Assembly (NCBI GenBank): GCA_035048495.1
Contig: CM068549.1
Coordinates: forward strand, 19,067,103-19,131,102
Reading direction: 5' to 3'
Length of the DNA stretch: 64,000 nt
From: Euptelea pleiosperma
Lineage: Eukaryota; Streptophyta; Magnoliopsida; Ranunculales; Eupteleaceae
Shown here: piece after piece, positions 1-11,012 of the stretch
Position numbering within the stretch: the stretch's first letter is position 1
Layout of the letters: every line of letters begins with the position of its first letter
Position numbers and translations under genes: made by a program
The notes under the pieces: model-generated
Databases searched by the model: none
What the model saw: the letters and a program-made list of their open reading frames with translations, nothing else
Told to the model about the DNA's origin: nothing

Positions 1-29
1 TATGCTTTGGGCATCGTATGACAAAATTA

Positions 30-275
30 GAGACCACTGGCCGTATGTGTGTTTGACCAATCCCTAGGTGGACCTACATATAAAAAATATCCTGATTAGT
101 GATATCTACGAGTTGGATTAGAGTCTTTTTCTTGATTTATTTTTAAGTATAGGATTTCAAGCATTATTTGGGGTACTCATATCCAAAGGTTAGAAATCAG
201 CAATCAAGCTAATTTTGTATATAGGTCCACCTAGGAAGGGGCCAAACATCCGAACAGTCAATGGTCTCCAACTCT
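30..275. repeat. Foldback MITE, family F1
   Basis: An inverted repeat. The left arm runs from a 'gtttgaccaatccctaggtgg' type stretch into a 'cctgattagtgat' core, and the right arm returns as 'gttagaaatcagcaatcaag' and a 'ggccaaacatcc' end. The same arms recur, complete or as halves, many times in the window (for example 12.1, 13.9, 17.6, 39.5, 51.3, 59.6 and 63.3 kb). No coding capacity is seen. The superfamily is not assigned, because no clean target duplication is visible. Confidence 0.7.
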
Positions 276-998
276 ATGTGTTTCATACTCGATCTAAAGG
301 TCATAACAACCATTATATGTTACTATTATTAAAACGTTCCTGTTATTTCTTATTATTTTTATTTTTTTCCCGCAAAACATGAAACATAAATAATGGTAAC
401 GTTAACATTACGAAGTTTCCTTTAAACCTTGGTCAACTTAACAAAAGTAAGAGAAATAGTTATGTCATGACGATAAGATTGTTTTCTTCTCGTTCCCATG
501 CATGTGGAAGAATAGACTCCTAGCACCGAGTGAAATCAACTCTACATCATTATGTCTCACAAGATGACTGAATATATAGTATAGGGAATTAGGTAAGCCC
601 TTATAATTACTGGTTTGTAGCTTCCCATAATAAAGGTTGTAACAGTCGTTATTTGTTTTTATAAAAAATCTTTCAAAATAAATATCAATTTTTGTTATTT
701 CTTATTGTTTCTATTTTTTTTCATAAAATATGAAATCTATACTATTATAAAGACAAAACCGATGTTGACATCCACACGGGCTTCAATTAAATGTCTCTCT
801 ACTTTAAAGGAAAAACCTTGTCTCATACATGTCTCTCTACTTTAAAGCCACAACCCGGATTGGCATACTTGTAAGTCTGCAAACGTATGCAGGCTAGATT
901 TGTACCCTTTGAACCTTAATCAAATCACCAAAAAGTAAAAAAAAAAGTGGTGATGAGGTGGTTTGTTTGCTTGTTTATTTTTTTTTTCCAACACAAAA
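276..998. other. Non-genic AT-rich spacer
   Basis: No ORF, splice pattern or recognisable element was seen. There are short poly-A and poly-T runs and a local duplication of a 'catgtctctctactttaaag' type phrase near 790-845. Confidence 0.6.
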
Positions 999-1760
999 GA
1001 ATAGATTTTTAACACAGAGAGAAGTTAAGTCTATATCGACATAAACTAAAATTTTCCACAAGAGAAGGATTGATGGTACAGATTAGTTTGTTTGAATTTT
1101 TCCAATGGAAGAATAGATTTTTAGCACTGAGAGAAGTCAAGTCAATATCGACATAGACTAAAATTTTCGACGAGAGAAGGATTGATGGTACAGAGATTAG
1201 TTTGTTTGAATTTTTCCAATGGAAGAATAGATTTTTAGCACTGAGAAGTCAAGTCTATATCGACATAGACTAAAATTTTCCACAAGAAAAGGATTGATGG
1301 TATAGAGATTAGTTTGTTTGATTATTTCCAATGGAAGAATAGATTTTTAGCACTGAGAGAAGTCAAGTCTATATCGACGTAGACTAAAATTTTTCACAAG
1401 AGAAGGATTGATGGTACAGAGATTAGTTTGTTTGATTTTTTCCAATGGAAGAATAGATTTTTAGCACGGAGAGAAGTCAAGTCTAAAATTTTCCACAAGA
1501 GAAGGATTGATGGTACAGAGATTAGTTTGTTTTATTTTTTCTAATAGAAGAATAGATTTTTAGCACCTGAGAAGTCAAGTCTATATCGACATAGACTAAA
1601 ATTTTGCACAAGAGAAGGATTGATGGTATAGAGATTAGTTTGTTTGATTTTTTCCAATGGAAGAATAGATTTTTAGCACTGAGAGAAGTCAAGTCTATAT
1701 TGACATAGACTAAAATTTTCCACAAGAGAAGGATTGGTGGTATAAAGATTAGGTAACGCC
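999..1760. repeat. Minisatellite, about 113-bp unit, 7 copies
   Basis: Tandem copies begin with 'gaatagatttttagca' at about 999, 1111, 1225, 1337, 1451, 1550 and 1663, giving periods of 112, 114, 112, 114, 99 and 113. The sixth interval is shorter because the fifth copy lacks part of its middle. Each unit contains a short palindromic stretch 'tctatatcgacatagact'. An eighth, separated copy starts near 1923. Small ORFs here are by-products of the repeat. Confidence 0.85.
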
Positions 1761-2790
1761 TTATTTACGGGCTCGCAATATCTTGACCATTGCATTGACT
1801 AGTGGAGAGGCACACACAACATATATATGCAATTAATCAAGTCACCAAAAAGTAAAAGAATTGGTAATGTCGTGTTGATGAGGTGGTTTGTTTGTTTGTT
1901 TGTTTGTTTTTCCAACACAGAAGAATAGATTTTTAGCACTGAGAGAAGTTAAGTCTATATCAACGTAAACTAAAATTTTTCACAGGAGAATGATTGGTGG
2001 TATAGAGATTGGGTAACGTCTTATTTACCGGCTAGCAGTATCTTGACCATTGCGTTGACCAGAGGAGAGGCACACGCAACATACATGCAATTAAAAAGAA
2101 AAATAGGAGAAACGTTTTTGACGGAAACGAGTCTATAGTAATCAAAATGCTCTTATTTCTTATTCAGCATGTTTTGGATATATATTGCGGGGCATTTTTT
2201 GAGAAAAATGAAAATTTTGGCAAAGTAAGAGTAGTTTCGCGATAATTGACTTATTTTAAATACATGAAGGCAGCATTTTTAATGGTAGATATGTAGAATT
2301 GCAACTATTTTTATATTCTCTTCTCAAAATTTAAAAAATGGTAGATATTATATGAAAAGTGAAGGGGTTTTTAAGGAATAAAGTGGCAAAAGAACATGGG
2401 TCTCCACAAATGGTCTACAAGTATACTCGGGACCATTGATGGAATTCAATTCCGTGATTTAAAATAACGTGGTTTCCCACGGAAAATATGATAGTAATAG
2501 TAGCCACGGATATATACATTTACCAACGGCTATAACCATCGTTGTATGGAAAAAAATTAGCACCTTCAAACACGTCATATAAAATAGGAGTAAATCATTG
2601 ATGAAGGACCATTGTATGGAAAAAAATTTAGATGCAGTCGATGCAGAGGAGTCTCGTAGCCCTATCTAGCTCATTTTGTTGGGCCCACTGACCGCATGGA
2701 TGTTTAACCTAACCCTTGGTGGATATGCAAACCAAAAATCAATCTCATTTGATAATTTCTAGCCGTTGGATTAATTTCTAGCCCTATCTA
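1761..2790. other. Non-genic spacer with a half F1 element
   Basis: It contains the outlying minisatellite copy (about 1905-2000). At about 2660-2775 there is one arm of the F1 foldback family ('accaaaaatcaatctcattt'). No gene was seen. Confidence 0.55.
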
Positions 2791-3011
2791 GCACGTTGAT
2801 GAAGCAACGAAGATGTTGTATTACTTGTGTCACTGTCGATTGTGAGGTCATCATAGACCTCATCTTACCTAGAATTGGAGAGAAGTCATGATTGTAATCT
2901 GGACTCTGAGAGAAGAAAGTTGAAAATTCTTGCTCCGGAATTAATGTGAAGTTGTGAACCACGTTATCTGTATCCGTCAGTCCAATATGTGGGCCATCCT
3001 AACTTTTTCTG

Positions 3012-3020
3012 CTATTTAAA
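3012..3020 (+). promoter_or_regulatory. Putative TATA box of RLP-A
   Basis: The sequence tatttaaat lies 43-51 bases before the start codon. The equivalent position is kept upstream of RLP-B (14531-14539) and RLP-C (39841-39849, tatataaat). The flanking 'ctttttctgc' and 'gaagaaatagaagta' phrases are also conserved. A TATA box here implies a 5' leader of only about 20 nt. Function is inferred from position and conservation. Confidence 0.5.
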
Positions 3021-3062
3021 TCCAAACCACTTAGGTTGCAAACTGGGAAGAAATAGAAGTAG

Positions 3063-6000
3063 ATGAGAGATCGAGTGATGGAGTGGTGTTTGTGGTTTTG
3101 CCTTTTGTTGGTTTTGGTTCAGTTTCAAGTGTATGGGTGTTTGGGGTGTGTGGAGGAAGAAAGGATCGCTCTCTTAGAACTCAAATCTTCCTTCAATCAC
3201 CCAAATGGCTCTTTTCTCCCATCTTGGGATGCTAATGATCACAGTAACTGCTGTGCTTGGGAAAATATTAAGTGTAACGACACCACAACACGAGTCATTC
3301 AACTTTCTCTTAATTCTAGAAGGTACCACTGGACCCAAGAAGATTTGTATCTAAACACCTCTTTATTTCTTCCATTTGAAGAGCTGCAAAGTCTCGACTT
3401 AAGTATGAATGGAATAGTTGGTTGTGTTGATGAGGAAGGTATAATTCTCTCTTATTACTAGTAAATGTTTTTTGCAATTTCTTCTAATATTATTTGATTA
3501 GTCATTAACTCGTCATAATTTTCAATACTGAACAGGTTTTGAAAGATTGTCCAGTTTGAGAAAGCTGGAGGTCCTAGATTTAAGTTTCAATAAGCTCAAC
3601 AACAGCATCCTACCGTCTCTTTCTACACTCTCATCCCTTAAGAATTTGTCCTTACAGGGAAATAACTTGGGAGGATCGATTCATATTGAAGGTATGTTTA
3701 GTTGTTTCACCTGTTAACGATATATTGACCGTAGTGTAATTTTAACTTCAGTTTTCATGTTTCTTTGGTTTCTTTCTTGCTTGTCATAATAAGAATTGGC
3801 TTCTTTAAGAAACTTGAAGGAGTTGGCGGATTTAAGCTGCCCACACAGTACACACCAAAACTAATCCTGATAGGTGATTTCTAGCCATTGGATCCAAGTA
3901 TTTGAAAATTTGTTTGAATCTAATGTCAAGAAATGACCCAAGCCCATTACGTTAAGAACCGTTTTGACGCGAAAATAATTGTGAAAAAACAGCCGTTTAT
4001 TTTCGTTAAATACAGTTATTTTTTCATTTTTCAAATTTTTTCATTTTTTCTCTATTCAATTTCGGCTCCATTTTTTCTGTTATTTTCGTTATATTCCATT
4101 TTTTTCTATTTTTTCCCTTTTTTTGCCCGTGACAATTCTTTTTAACGGTAACGCCCCCGGTCCATTATACCGTTAAAATGGCCTTTGTTAAAACTTGGGC
4201 TAATCTATGCCGTTAGTGGGCCCCCAAAAACTGAACAATGTAGGGCCAGTAGAGCCCTCTGCATCGCCTGCATCTAAAAGTGTTCCCTAGAATACGTACC
4301 AAAAGATGGGTTGAAATTAAAAAATTTCCATCATTATAGACATTTTTCTATTTGACTTGTTAACTCAACCAAGGTTTAAAGGGGACCGTTATAACAGTAT
4401 AACGGACTGGGGGTGTTACCGTTTTTTCCGTTATAACGAGAGAAAAAAAGCTCAGGGGCAAAAATGGAAAAAAAATGGGGAAAAAATGGAAAATAACGGA
4501 AAAAATGGCGCTGAAATTCAAATTTTGAATTTCAAAATTTCAAAAATGGGAAAAAAAAAAACGAAATATAATGGAAACTAACGACTGTTTTTTCACAAAA
4601 TTTTCGAAAAAATAACAGTCGTTATTTTAATTATAATGGCCGTTATTTTTTGGGCTTTTTAACAGTCCATAACGTAACGGGGTAGGCCCGAATCGGTTAT
4701 AACGGCCGTTATTTCGTTATAACGGCTGTTTTTTAAACCTTGAACTCAACTACAGGAGCATTAATATATCTTTATAATTAACTAACGAGAATATAAGCGG
4801 CCCTAGGTCTAGATCGTCGGATGGTCTTCAAGGCTTGTGTGGTATGGATCGTGAGGAACATCTGCGTTGTGGGCCTAGGAGGACGGTCACTAGGGATAAT
4901 GGTTACACTCTAAACAAAATTAGCACCATCAAAGAGGTTAAAGAAAAAGAATGGTCAACAGTTGTTCGTATGGGAGCGGGGAGCAAGAACACGCTGATGT
5001 AGCGACCAAGATATTTTTATGGCTTTAGCCTTTAGAGGAGTAGAAGTTAGCTGAAGGGCCACATTATGGGCCATGCAGGTCACTCTTAGAGATCACGGTA
5101 TGGATGTTTGGCCCATTCTTAGGTGTACCCTACGTACCAAAAATCAGCCTAATTAATAATGTTAAACCTTTGGACCTTTGTACCCCCAATAATGCCTGAA
5201 TTCCATGGTTAAAATTGAACCCATGTAAACGACTCCAATCCTATTACTGGTAAAAATGTTTAATGTAATTCCTTCTAATTTTATTTGATGAGTCATCAAT
5301 TCATATTTTGCAATAATCTTCAGGTTTTGAAAGCTTGTCCAGTTTGAGAAAGCTGGAGGTCCTAGATTTAAGTGACAATTGGCTCAACAACAGCATCCTA
5401 CCGTCTCTTTCTACACTCTCATCATCCCTTAAGAAGTTGTCCTTAAGGGCAAATACGTTAGAAGGATCAATTCATATTGAAGGTATGTTTAGTTGTTTTA
5501 CCTCTTAACAATATATTGACTTGTAGTGTAGTACTTTAGCTCCTATTTTCATGTTTCTTTGGTTTCTTTCTTGCTTCTCCTGATCAGAATTTGCTTCTTT
5601 AAGCAACTTGAAGGAGTTGGATTTAAGTCACAATTCAATCAAAAGCTTCGTAATCCAAGGTATAAAACAAAAATATTAAATTGTGTTTTCTTATGTATAA
5701 CACTCAATGAAGTGTTATGCAGAAATATGGATTAATCGCATGTGCATAATGTTTATCTCATGAATGTTTATCTCACCTCTTGGTGGTCTTCCACACGAAA
5801 AAATAAGTCTGATAGGTGATTTCTAGCCATTGGATCTGAGTACCTGAAAATTTGTTTGAATCTAACGTCTACATATGATGCCATGAAAAATGCTATAATC
5901 CAAAGGTTAGAAATCAGCAGTCGGATTGATTTTTTGTGTGTAGGTCCACCATGGAGTAGGTTGAATAGATTTTCCATCATTATACCTCTTAACAATATAT

Positions 6001-9000
6001 TGACTTGTAGTTTAATTTTAGCTCCTATTTTCATGCTTCTTTGGTTTCTTTCTTGCTTGTTCTAATCAGATTCGGTGTCTCTAAGTAACTTGAAGGAGTT
6101 GGATTTAAGTGGTAATTCAATCGAAAGCTTCGTAATCCAAGGTATAAAACAAAAATATTAAATTGTGTTTTCTTATGTCTAACACTCAATGAAGTATTAT
6201 ATAGAACCGTTTTGACGCGAAAATAATTTGGAAAAAACAGCTGTTTATTTTCGTTCAATACAGTTACTTTTCCATTTTTCGAAATTTTTCATTTTTTCCG
6301 TATTCAATTTTGGTGCCATTTTTTCTGTTATTTCCGTTAAATTTCATTTTTTTTCTATTTTTTCCCATTTTTTGCCCATCCGTTACAATTCTTTTTAACA
6401 GTAACGCTCCGGTCCGTTATACCATTAACATGGCCTTTGTTAAAACTTGGGCTAAACATCTATGCGGTTCATGGGCTCCCAAAAAATGAACTATGTAGGG
6501 CCAGAAGAGGCCTCTGCATCGACTGCATCTAAAAGTTTTCCCTAGATTACGTACCAAAGATGGGTTGAAATTAAAAAAATTCGATCATTATATACATTTT
6601 TCTATTTGACTTGGTAACTCAACTAAGGTTTAAAGGGGACCGTTATAACAGTATAACAGACTGGGGGCGTTACCGTTTTTTCCGTTATAACGAACAAAAA
6701 ACGCTTGGGGCAAAAATGAAAAAAAAATGGGGAAAAAATGGCGCTGAAATTCAAATTTTGAATTTCAAAATTTCAAAAATGGGAAAAAAAACAAAATATA
6801 ATGGAAAATAACGGAAAATAACAAAAATAACGGCCATTTTTTTCACAAAATTTTCCAAAAAATAACGATTGTTATTTTCATTATAACGGCCATTATTTTT
6901 TGGGCGTTTTAACTGTCCATAACGTAACGGGGTAGGCCCGAATCCGTTATAACGGCCGTTATTTTCGTTATAACGGCTGTTTTTTAAACCTTGAACTCAA
7001 GTACAGGAGCATTAATATATCTTTATAATTAACTAACGAGAATATAAGCGGCCCTAGTGTAAATAACTGCTTGGAAAAACTTTGTCAAAATAATAGTATC
7101 CTCCCGATGATGAGACTATATATATCGTCATCCCTAGGTCAAGATCGTTCGGATGGTCTTCAAGGCTTGTGTGGTATGGATCTTGAGGAACATCTGCATT
7201 GTGGGCCTAGGAGGACGGTCACTAGGGATAATGGTTACACTCTAAACAAAATTAGAACCATCAAAGAGGTCAAAGAAAAGAGTGGTCAACAGTTGTTCCT
7301 ACTCGGAGCCAGAACACGTTGATATACCAACCAAGATGTTGTATTACTGCCAAGTTGGGGACATCCACTCCTTACTCCGAATACAGTCGGGTAATCGCTT
7401 CCGAGTTGACACCGTTCAATTTTTATGGCTTTAGAGGATGAGTAGAAGTTTGCTGAATGACCACATTACGCGCCATGTGGCTCACTCTTAGAGATCACGG
7501 TATGGATGTTTGGCCCATTCTTAGGTGTACCCTGCGTACCAAAAATCACCCTAATTAGTAATTTTAAACCTTTGGACCTTTGTACCCCCAATAATGCCTA
7601 AATTCCATGGTTAAAATTGAACCCATGAAAACGACTCCAATCCTATTACTGGTAAAAATGTTTAATGTAATTCCTTCTAATTTCATTTGATGAGTCATCA
7701 ATTCATATTTTGCAATAATCTTCAGGTTTTGAAAGATTGTCCAGTTTGAGAAATCTGGAGGTCCTAGATTTAAGTTCCAATGGGCTCAACAACAGCATCC
7801 TACCGTCTCTTTCTACACTCTCATCATCCCTTAAGAAGTTGTCCTTAAGGGCAAATAAGTTAGAAGGATCAATTCATATTGAAGGTATGTTTAGTTGTTT
7901 TACCTCTTAACAATATATTGACTTGTAGTACTTTAGCTCCTATTTTCATGTTTCTTTGGTTTCTTTCTTGCTTCTCCTGATCAGAATTTGCTTCTTTAAG
8001 CAACTTGAAGGAGTTGGATTTAAGTGGCAATTCAATCAAAAGCTTCGTAATCCAAGGTATAAAACAAAAATATTAAATTGTGTTTTCTTATGTATAACAC
8101 TCAATGAAGTGTTATGCAGAAATATGGATTAATCGCATGTGCATAATGTTTATCTCATGAATTAATGTTTATCTCACCTCTTGGTGGTCTTCCACATGAA
8201 AAAATAAGTTTGATAGGTGATTTCTAGCCATTGGATCCGAGTACCTGAAAATTTTTGTGTGTAGGTCCACCAAGGAGTAGGTTGAATAGATTTTCCATCA
8301 TTATATACATTTTCTATTAAATTGATTTTGTATAAGTTACTATTTTTGAAGATCATTCAAGTTATCCATTTTCACATTTAGGTCTCAAAAAGTTGAACAA
8401 GTTGCAGATCTTAGACCTACATCTTAATATGTTCAAAAGAAGTAGTATATTTACAATCTTTGGGTGCACTCTCATTGCTCTCATTTATGTGTTTTCCTTT
8501 TCTTCATTCATGATTCATTTCTTTCAATTGTTTTGCTTTTTTTTAGATTTGGATGCTTTGAGCAACTTGGAAGTCTTGGATTTATCTTATAATTCCCTCA
8601 ACGAGAGCTTTCTTCCATACGTAGGAGTTATGGCTTCTCTAAAGGCCTTATCTTTGGTTCGTAATGGACTTAATGGCACCTTACCGGTTCAAGGTAAAAA
8701 TGATGTCTATTTGGCTAAAAAAATAACTTGATATAGTAAACAAGGCAAAACATTACGGACATTTATTTATTTAATTATTAACTATTTTTGCAGGGTTGTG
8801 TGCACTGAAGAACCTCCAAGAGTTAGATCTCAGTTCGAACAATTTTGAAAGCTTACCTTCATGTTTGGAAAACTTGACGTCCCTTCGGATTTTGGATCTC
8901 TCTTACAATCAATTCGATGGAAACATAGGCTCATCTCCCATTACTAATCTCACATCACTTGAATACCTTTCTCTTTCGTATAATCGCTTTAAAAGGCCTT

Positions 9001-11012
9001 TCTTATTTAGTTCAATTGCTAATCATTCCAAACTTGAGGTCTTCGACCTTATGAGTGATAGCAACCAATTAGTTGTGGAAACTGAATATCCAGCTTGGGT
9101 TCCAACTTTCCAATTAAAGGTCCTCCGTTTGTCAAATTGTATAATTAACAAACCTGTTGGTGTCATCCCCACTTTTCTATACCATCAATATGACTTGAGA
9201 ACGGTCGACCTCTCCCATAACAATTTGGAGGGAAAGTTCCCCACCTGGTTGCTAGAGAACAATTCAAGATTAGAATTCCTACAACTGAGGAACAACTCTT
9301 TCACAGGTCCTTTTGGTCTTTCTTCGTGTCTTAACTTATCCATGCTAGATGTTTCCAATAACCACATCAATGGTCAATTCCCAACAGATATTGGTATTAG
9401 TTTTCCAAATTTAATTGTTTTGAACATATCAGAAAATGCCTTTCAAGGTAGCATTCCTTCTTCTTTGGGAGATTTGAGACACTTATGGATTTTAGACATG
9501 TCTGACAATTATTTCTCAGGAGGAATACCAGAGTACTTGGCCACAGGGTGCACCTCATTGTGTATTTTGAAACTATCAAATAATAGTTTGTATGGCCAAA
9601 TATTTCCAACATTTTTTAACCTGACTGGATTGTTCTCTTTAAAATTGGATGGCAACCACTTTACAGGAAAAATCCCAAATAGCTTGTTCAATTGCTCGGG
9701 GTTAGAGATGTTGGATATAAGTAACAACCATGTATCAGGTAGGCTTCCAAGTTGGATGGGAAATATGTCGTATTTGAGAGCACTTGTCATGCCGAAAAAT
9801 GATCTTCAAGGATCCATTCCATTTGATTTTTGCAAACTTGATCAACTCCTCCTTTTGGACCTTTCTGAGAACAATATTTCTGGATCTATACCATCTTGCT
9901 TTAGCCCACGAGACATACAATATATACATTTGGAAAAAAATGGGCTCACAGGACCAATGACAAATGCTTTCTCTAGAAGTTCCAAGTTAGTGACATTAGA
10001 TATGAGAGATAACTACCTAACTGGAAATATTCCAAATTGGATTGGAGCATTATCGGATCTGAGCATTCTTCTCTTAAAAGGAAATCATTTTGAAGGTAGT
10101 ATTCCCATGCAACTCTGTCAGTTGTCCAGTATAAGCATAATGGACCTTTCCCACAACAATCTTTCTGGTCAAATACCTTCTTGCTTAAGTAGTTTTACTT
10201 TTAAGAGGATAGGAGATGCAAATGACAAATTTGTTATAGATGGAGTGCCTTTTGTCTATTCTGTTCCAGTTTCATATATAGGGCGGACGTTTACAATGGA
10301 GAGGGAGATTGGATTTCAAGACGGGGAATATTATCAACCACTTTACAAAAAGGAACAAGCGCAGTTCACAACGAAGAGTAGGTCCTACTCTTATGAAGGT
10401 CTCATTCTTGGTCTAATGTCTGGAATTGATTTCTCATGGAACCAATTAACGGGTGACATCCCACCTGAAATTGGGAACCTAAACGAGCTTCATTCATTGA
10501 ACTTGTCCCACAACTACTTAACTGGACCAATCCCATCAACTCTATCAAACCTAAAGCAAATAGAGAGCTTGGACCTTTCTTACAATAATTTGAGTGGGAC
10601 AATCCCTTCACAACTAATTGAGCTATACAATCTGGCAGTCTTCTCCCTGGCTCACAACAACTTATCTGGTAGAGTGCCTGATTCGAAACAATTTGCGACA
10701 TTCGGAGAAAGCAGCTACGAGGGCAACCCTCTTCTCTGTGGATCACTGTTGAAGAACAATTGCTCTACAACTGGGACCCTATCATCGACCCCAATAGTTG
10801 GAGAAGACAAGTCGATCGACCTCGTCATTTTCCTGGTGAGTTACATAGTCGCATACATAATGGGGTTCTTAGGAGTCAATGCAGTTCTCTACATCAATCC
10901 CTATTGGCGACAGGTGTGGTTTCATCTCGTTGATGTATGGATCATCTCTTCTTACTATTATGTTGTAGACAATTTCCATAAGCTGTCTACCCATGTAATT
11001 ATCTACTCATGA
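3063..11012 (+). CDS. RLP-A: LRR receptor-like protein, multi-exon, probably damaged
   Basis: A receptor-like protein of the plant RLP class: secreted LRR ectodomain, one membrane helix, short cytoplasmic tail and no kinase. The proposed exons are 3063-3438, 3536-3691, 5324-5482, 5588-5659, 6070-6141, 7726-7884, 7985-8056, 8382-8693 (or 8547-8693) and 8794-11012. Every intron is phase 1 and the joined frame stays open, giving 1198 residues, or 1143 with the shorter exon. Exon 1 encodes a signal peptide (about residues 1-25) and an LRRNT cap with CVEEERIALLELK and a CCAW pair. The last exon encodes most LRRs, the island segment (ending near QFTTKSRSYSYEG), the NPLLCG cap, an acidic stretch, the helix LVIFLVSYIVAYIMGFLG and the tail NPYWRQVWFHLVDVW. 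An in-frame ATG also lies at 3078. Oddities: exon 3 is truncated (about 3797-3839), an LRR exon block is duplicated, and one exon has lost its donor site. Family members act in cell-surface immune recognition, usually with SOBIR1; the ligand is unknown. It may be functional or a pseudogene. Confidence 0.72.
3797..3839 (+). pseudogene. Truncated third LRR exon of RLP-A
   Basis: The sequence matches the start of the small LRR exon seen intact at 5588-5659, 6070-6141, 7985-8056 and 40620-40694 (ASLRNLKEL). It then gains an extra codon and breaks off at 'aagctgcccacacag', running into an F1 half-element. It has no splice donor, and the acceptor reads AAG where the intact copies have CAG. Skipping it leaves the phase-1 frame unchanged. 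RLP-B has the same break at about 15317-15360, so the damage is older than that duplication. Confidence 0.7.
4370..4742. mobile_element. hAT-type MITE in RLP-A intron (copy 1)
   Basis: A 373-bp element with terminal inverted repeats CAAGGTTTAAA / TTTAAACCTTG. It is flanked by a perfect 8-bp direct repeat, aactcaac, at 4362-4369 and 4743-4750. An 8-bp duplication is the hallmark of hAT transposons. The interior is a dense set of CCGTTATAACGG-like palindromes. The small ORFs inside it are not genes. Confidence 0.75.
5745..5965. repeat. F1 foldback MITE in RLP-A intron
   Basis: The left arm (cctcttggtggtcttccacac, then 'gataggtgatttctagccat') and the right arm ('ggttagaaatcagcagtcgg', then 'tgtaggtccaccatgg') face each other around a short centre. 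A deleted version of the same insertion is at about 8175-8280 in the second exon block. Confidence 0.6.
6624..6993. mobile_element. hAT-type MITE in RLP-A intron (copy 2)
   Basis: The duplicate of the element at 4370-4742. Its flanks are aactcaac (6616-6623) and aactcaag (6994-7001), and its terminal repeat has one change (taaggtttaaa). It was copied with the exon block rather than inserted independently, because the flanking sequence matches as well. Confidence 0.7.
8382..8546 (+). other. LRR exon fused to its downstream intron (lost donor)
   Basis: In RLP-C the matching exon (40824-40970) ends ...ITIQ followed by a GT donor. In RLP-A the sequence follows that exon to 'ggtgcactctcattgctc' and then jumps into the middle of the old intron, losing the LRR end and the donor. 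The residual intron is open in the LRR frame, so 8382-8693 reads as one exon of 312 bases. It would insert a hydrophobic run (about IALIYVFSFSSFMIHF) between LRRs. Alternatively the exon is skipped (8056 to 8547), which also keeps frame. Confidence 0.65.

Larger units (their letters stand above)
3955..8180 (+). repeat. Two copies of an LRR-exon block inside RLP-A
   Basis: Copy 1 (about 3955-5780) and copy 2 (about 6205-8180) share the same order. Each has a decayed CCGTT-rich half-element, an hAT-type MITE, a 'ggatggtcttcaaggcttgt' segment, an F1 half-element, a 159-bp LRR exon, a 72-bp LRR exon and the start of an F1 element. The offset is about 2250 bp at the left and 2402 bp at the exons. 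The second copy carries extra sequence at about 7056-7137 and 7340-7410. Exon 6070-6141 lies between the copies. Confidence 0.8.

Noticed and set aside
999..1760. CRISPR-like array
   Set aside because: The units are contiguous 113-bp minisatellite copies with no unique spacers, in a plant genome.
3063..3461. 132-codon ORF as a small independent gene
   Set aside because: It is exon 1 of RLP-A read through the donor into intron; the same happens at 14600-14980 and 39894-40289.
4357..4581. Lys/Gly-rich ORFs at 4357 and 6611
   Set aside because: They lie inside the hAT-type MITE copies and reflect its repeated gaaaaaatgg text.
10402..10746. Antisense ORFs over the RLP last exons (also 9185-9929, 41506-42441)
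   Set aside because: Shadow frames produced by the LRR coding strand; no features of their own.
8796..11012. 738-codon ORF as a stand-alone RLP gene
   Set aside because: It lacks a signal peptide and LRRNT cap, opens with a TTG, and is preceded by a clear acceptor; it is the last exon of RLP-A.
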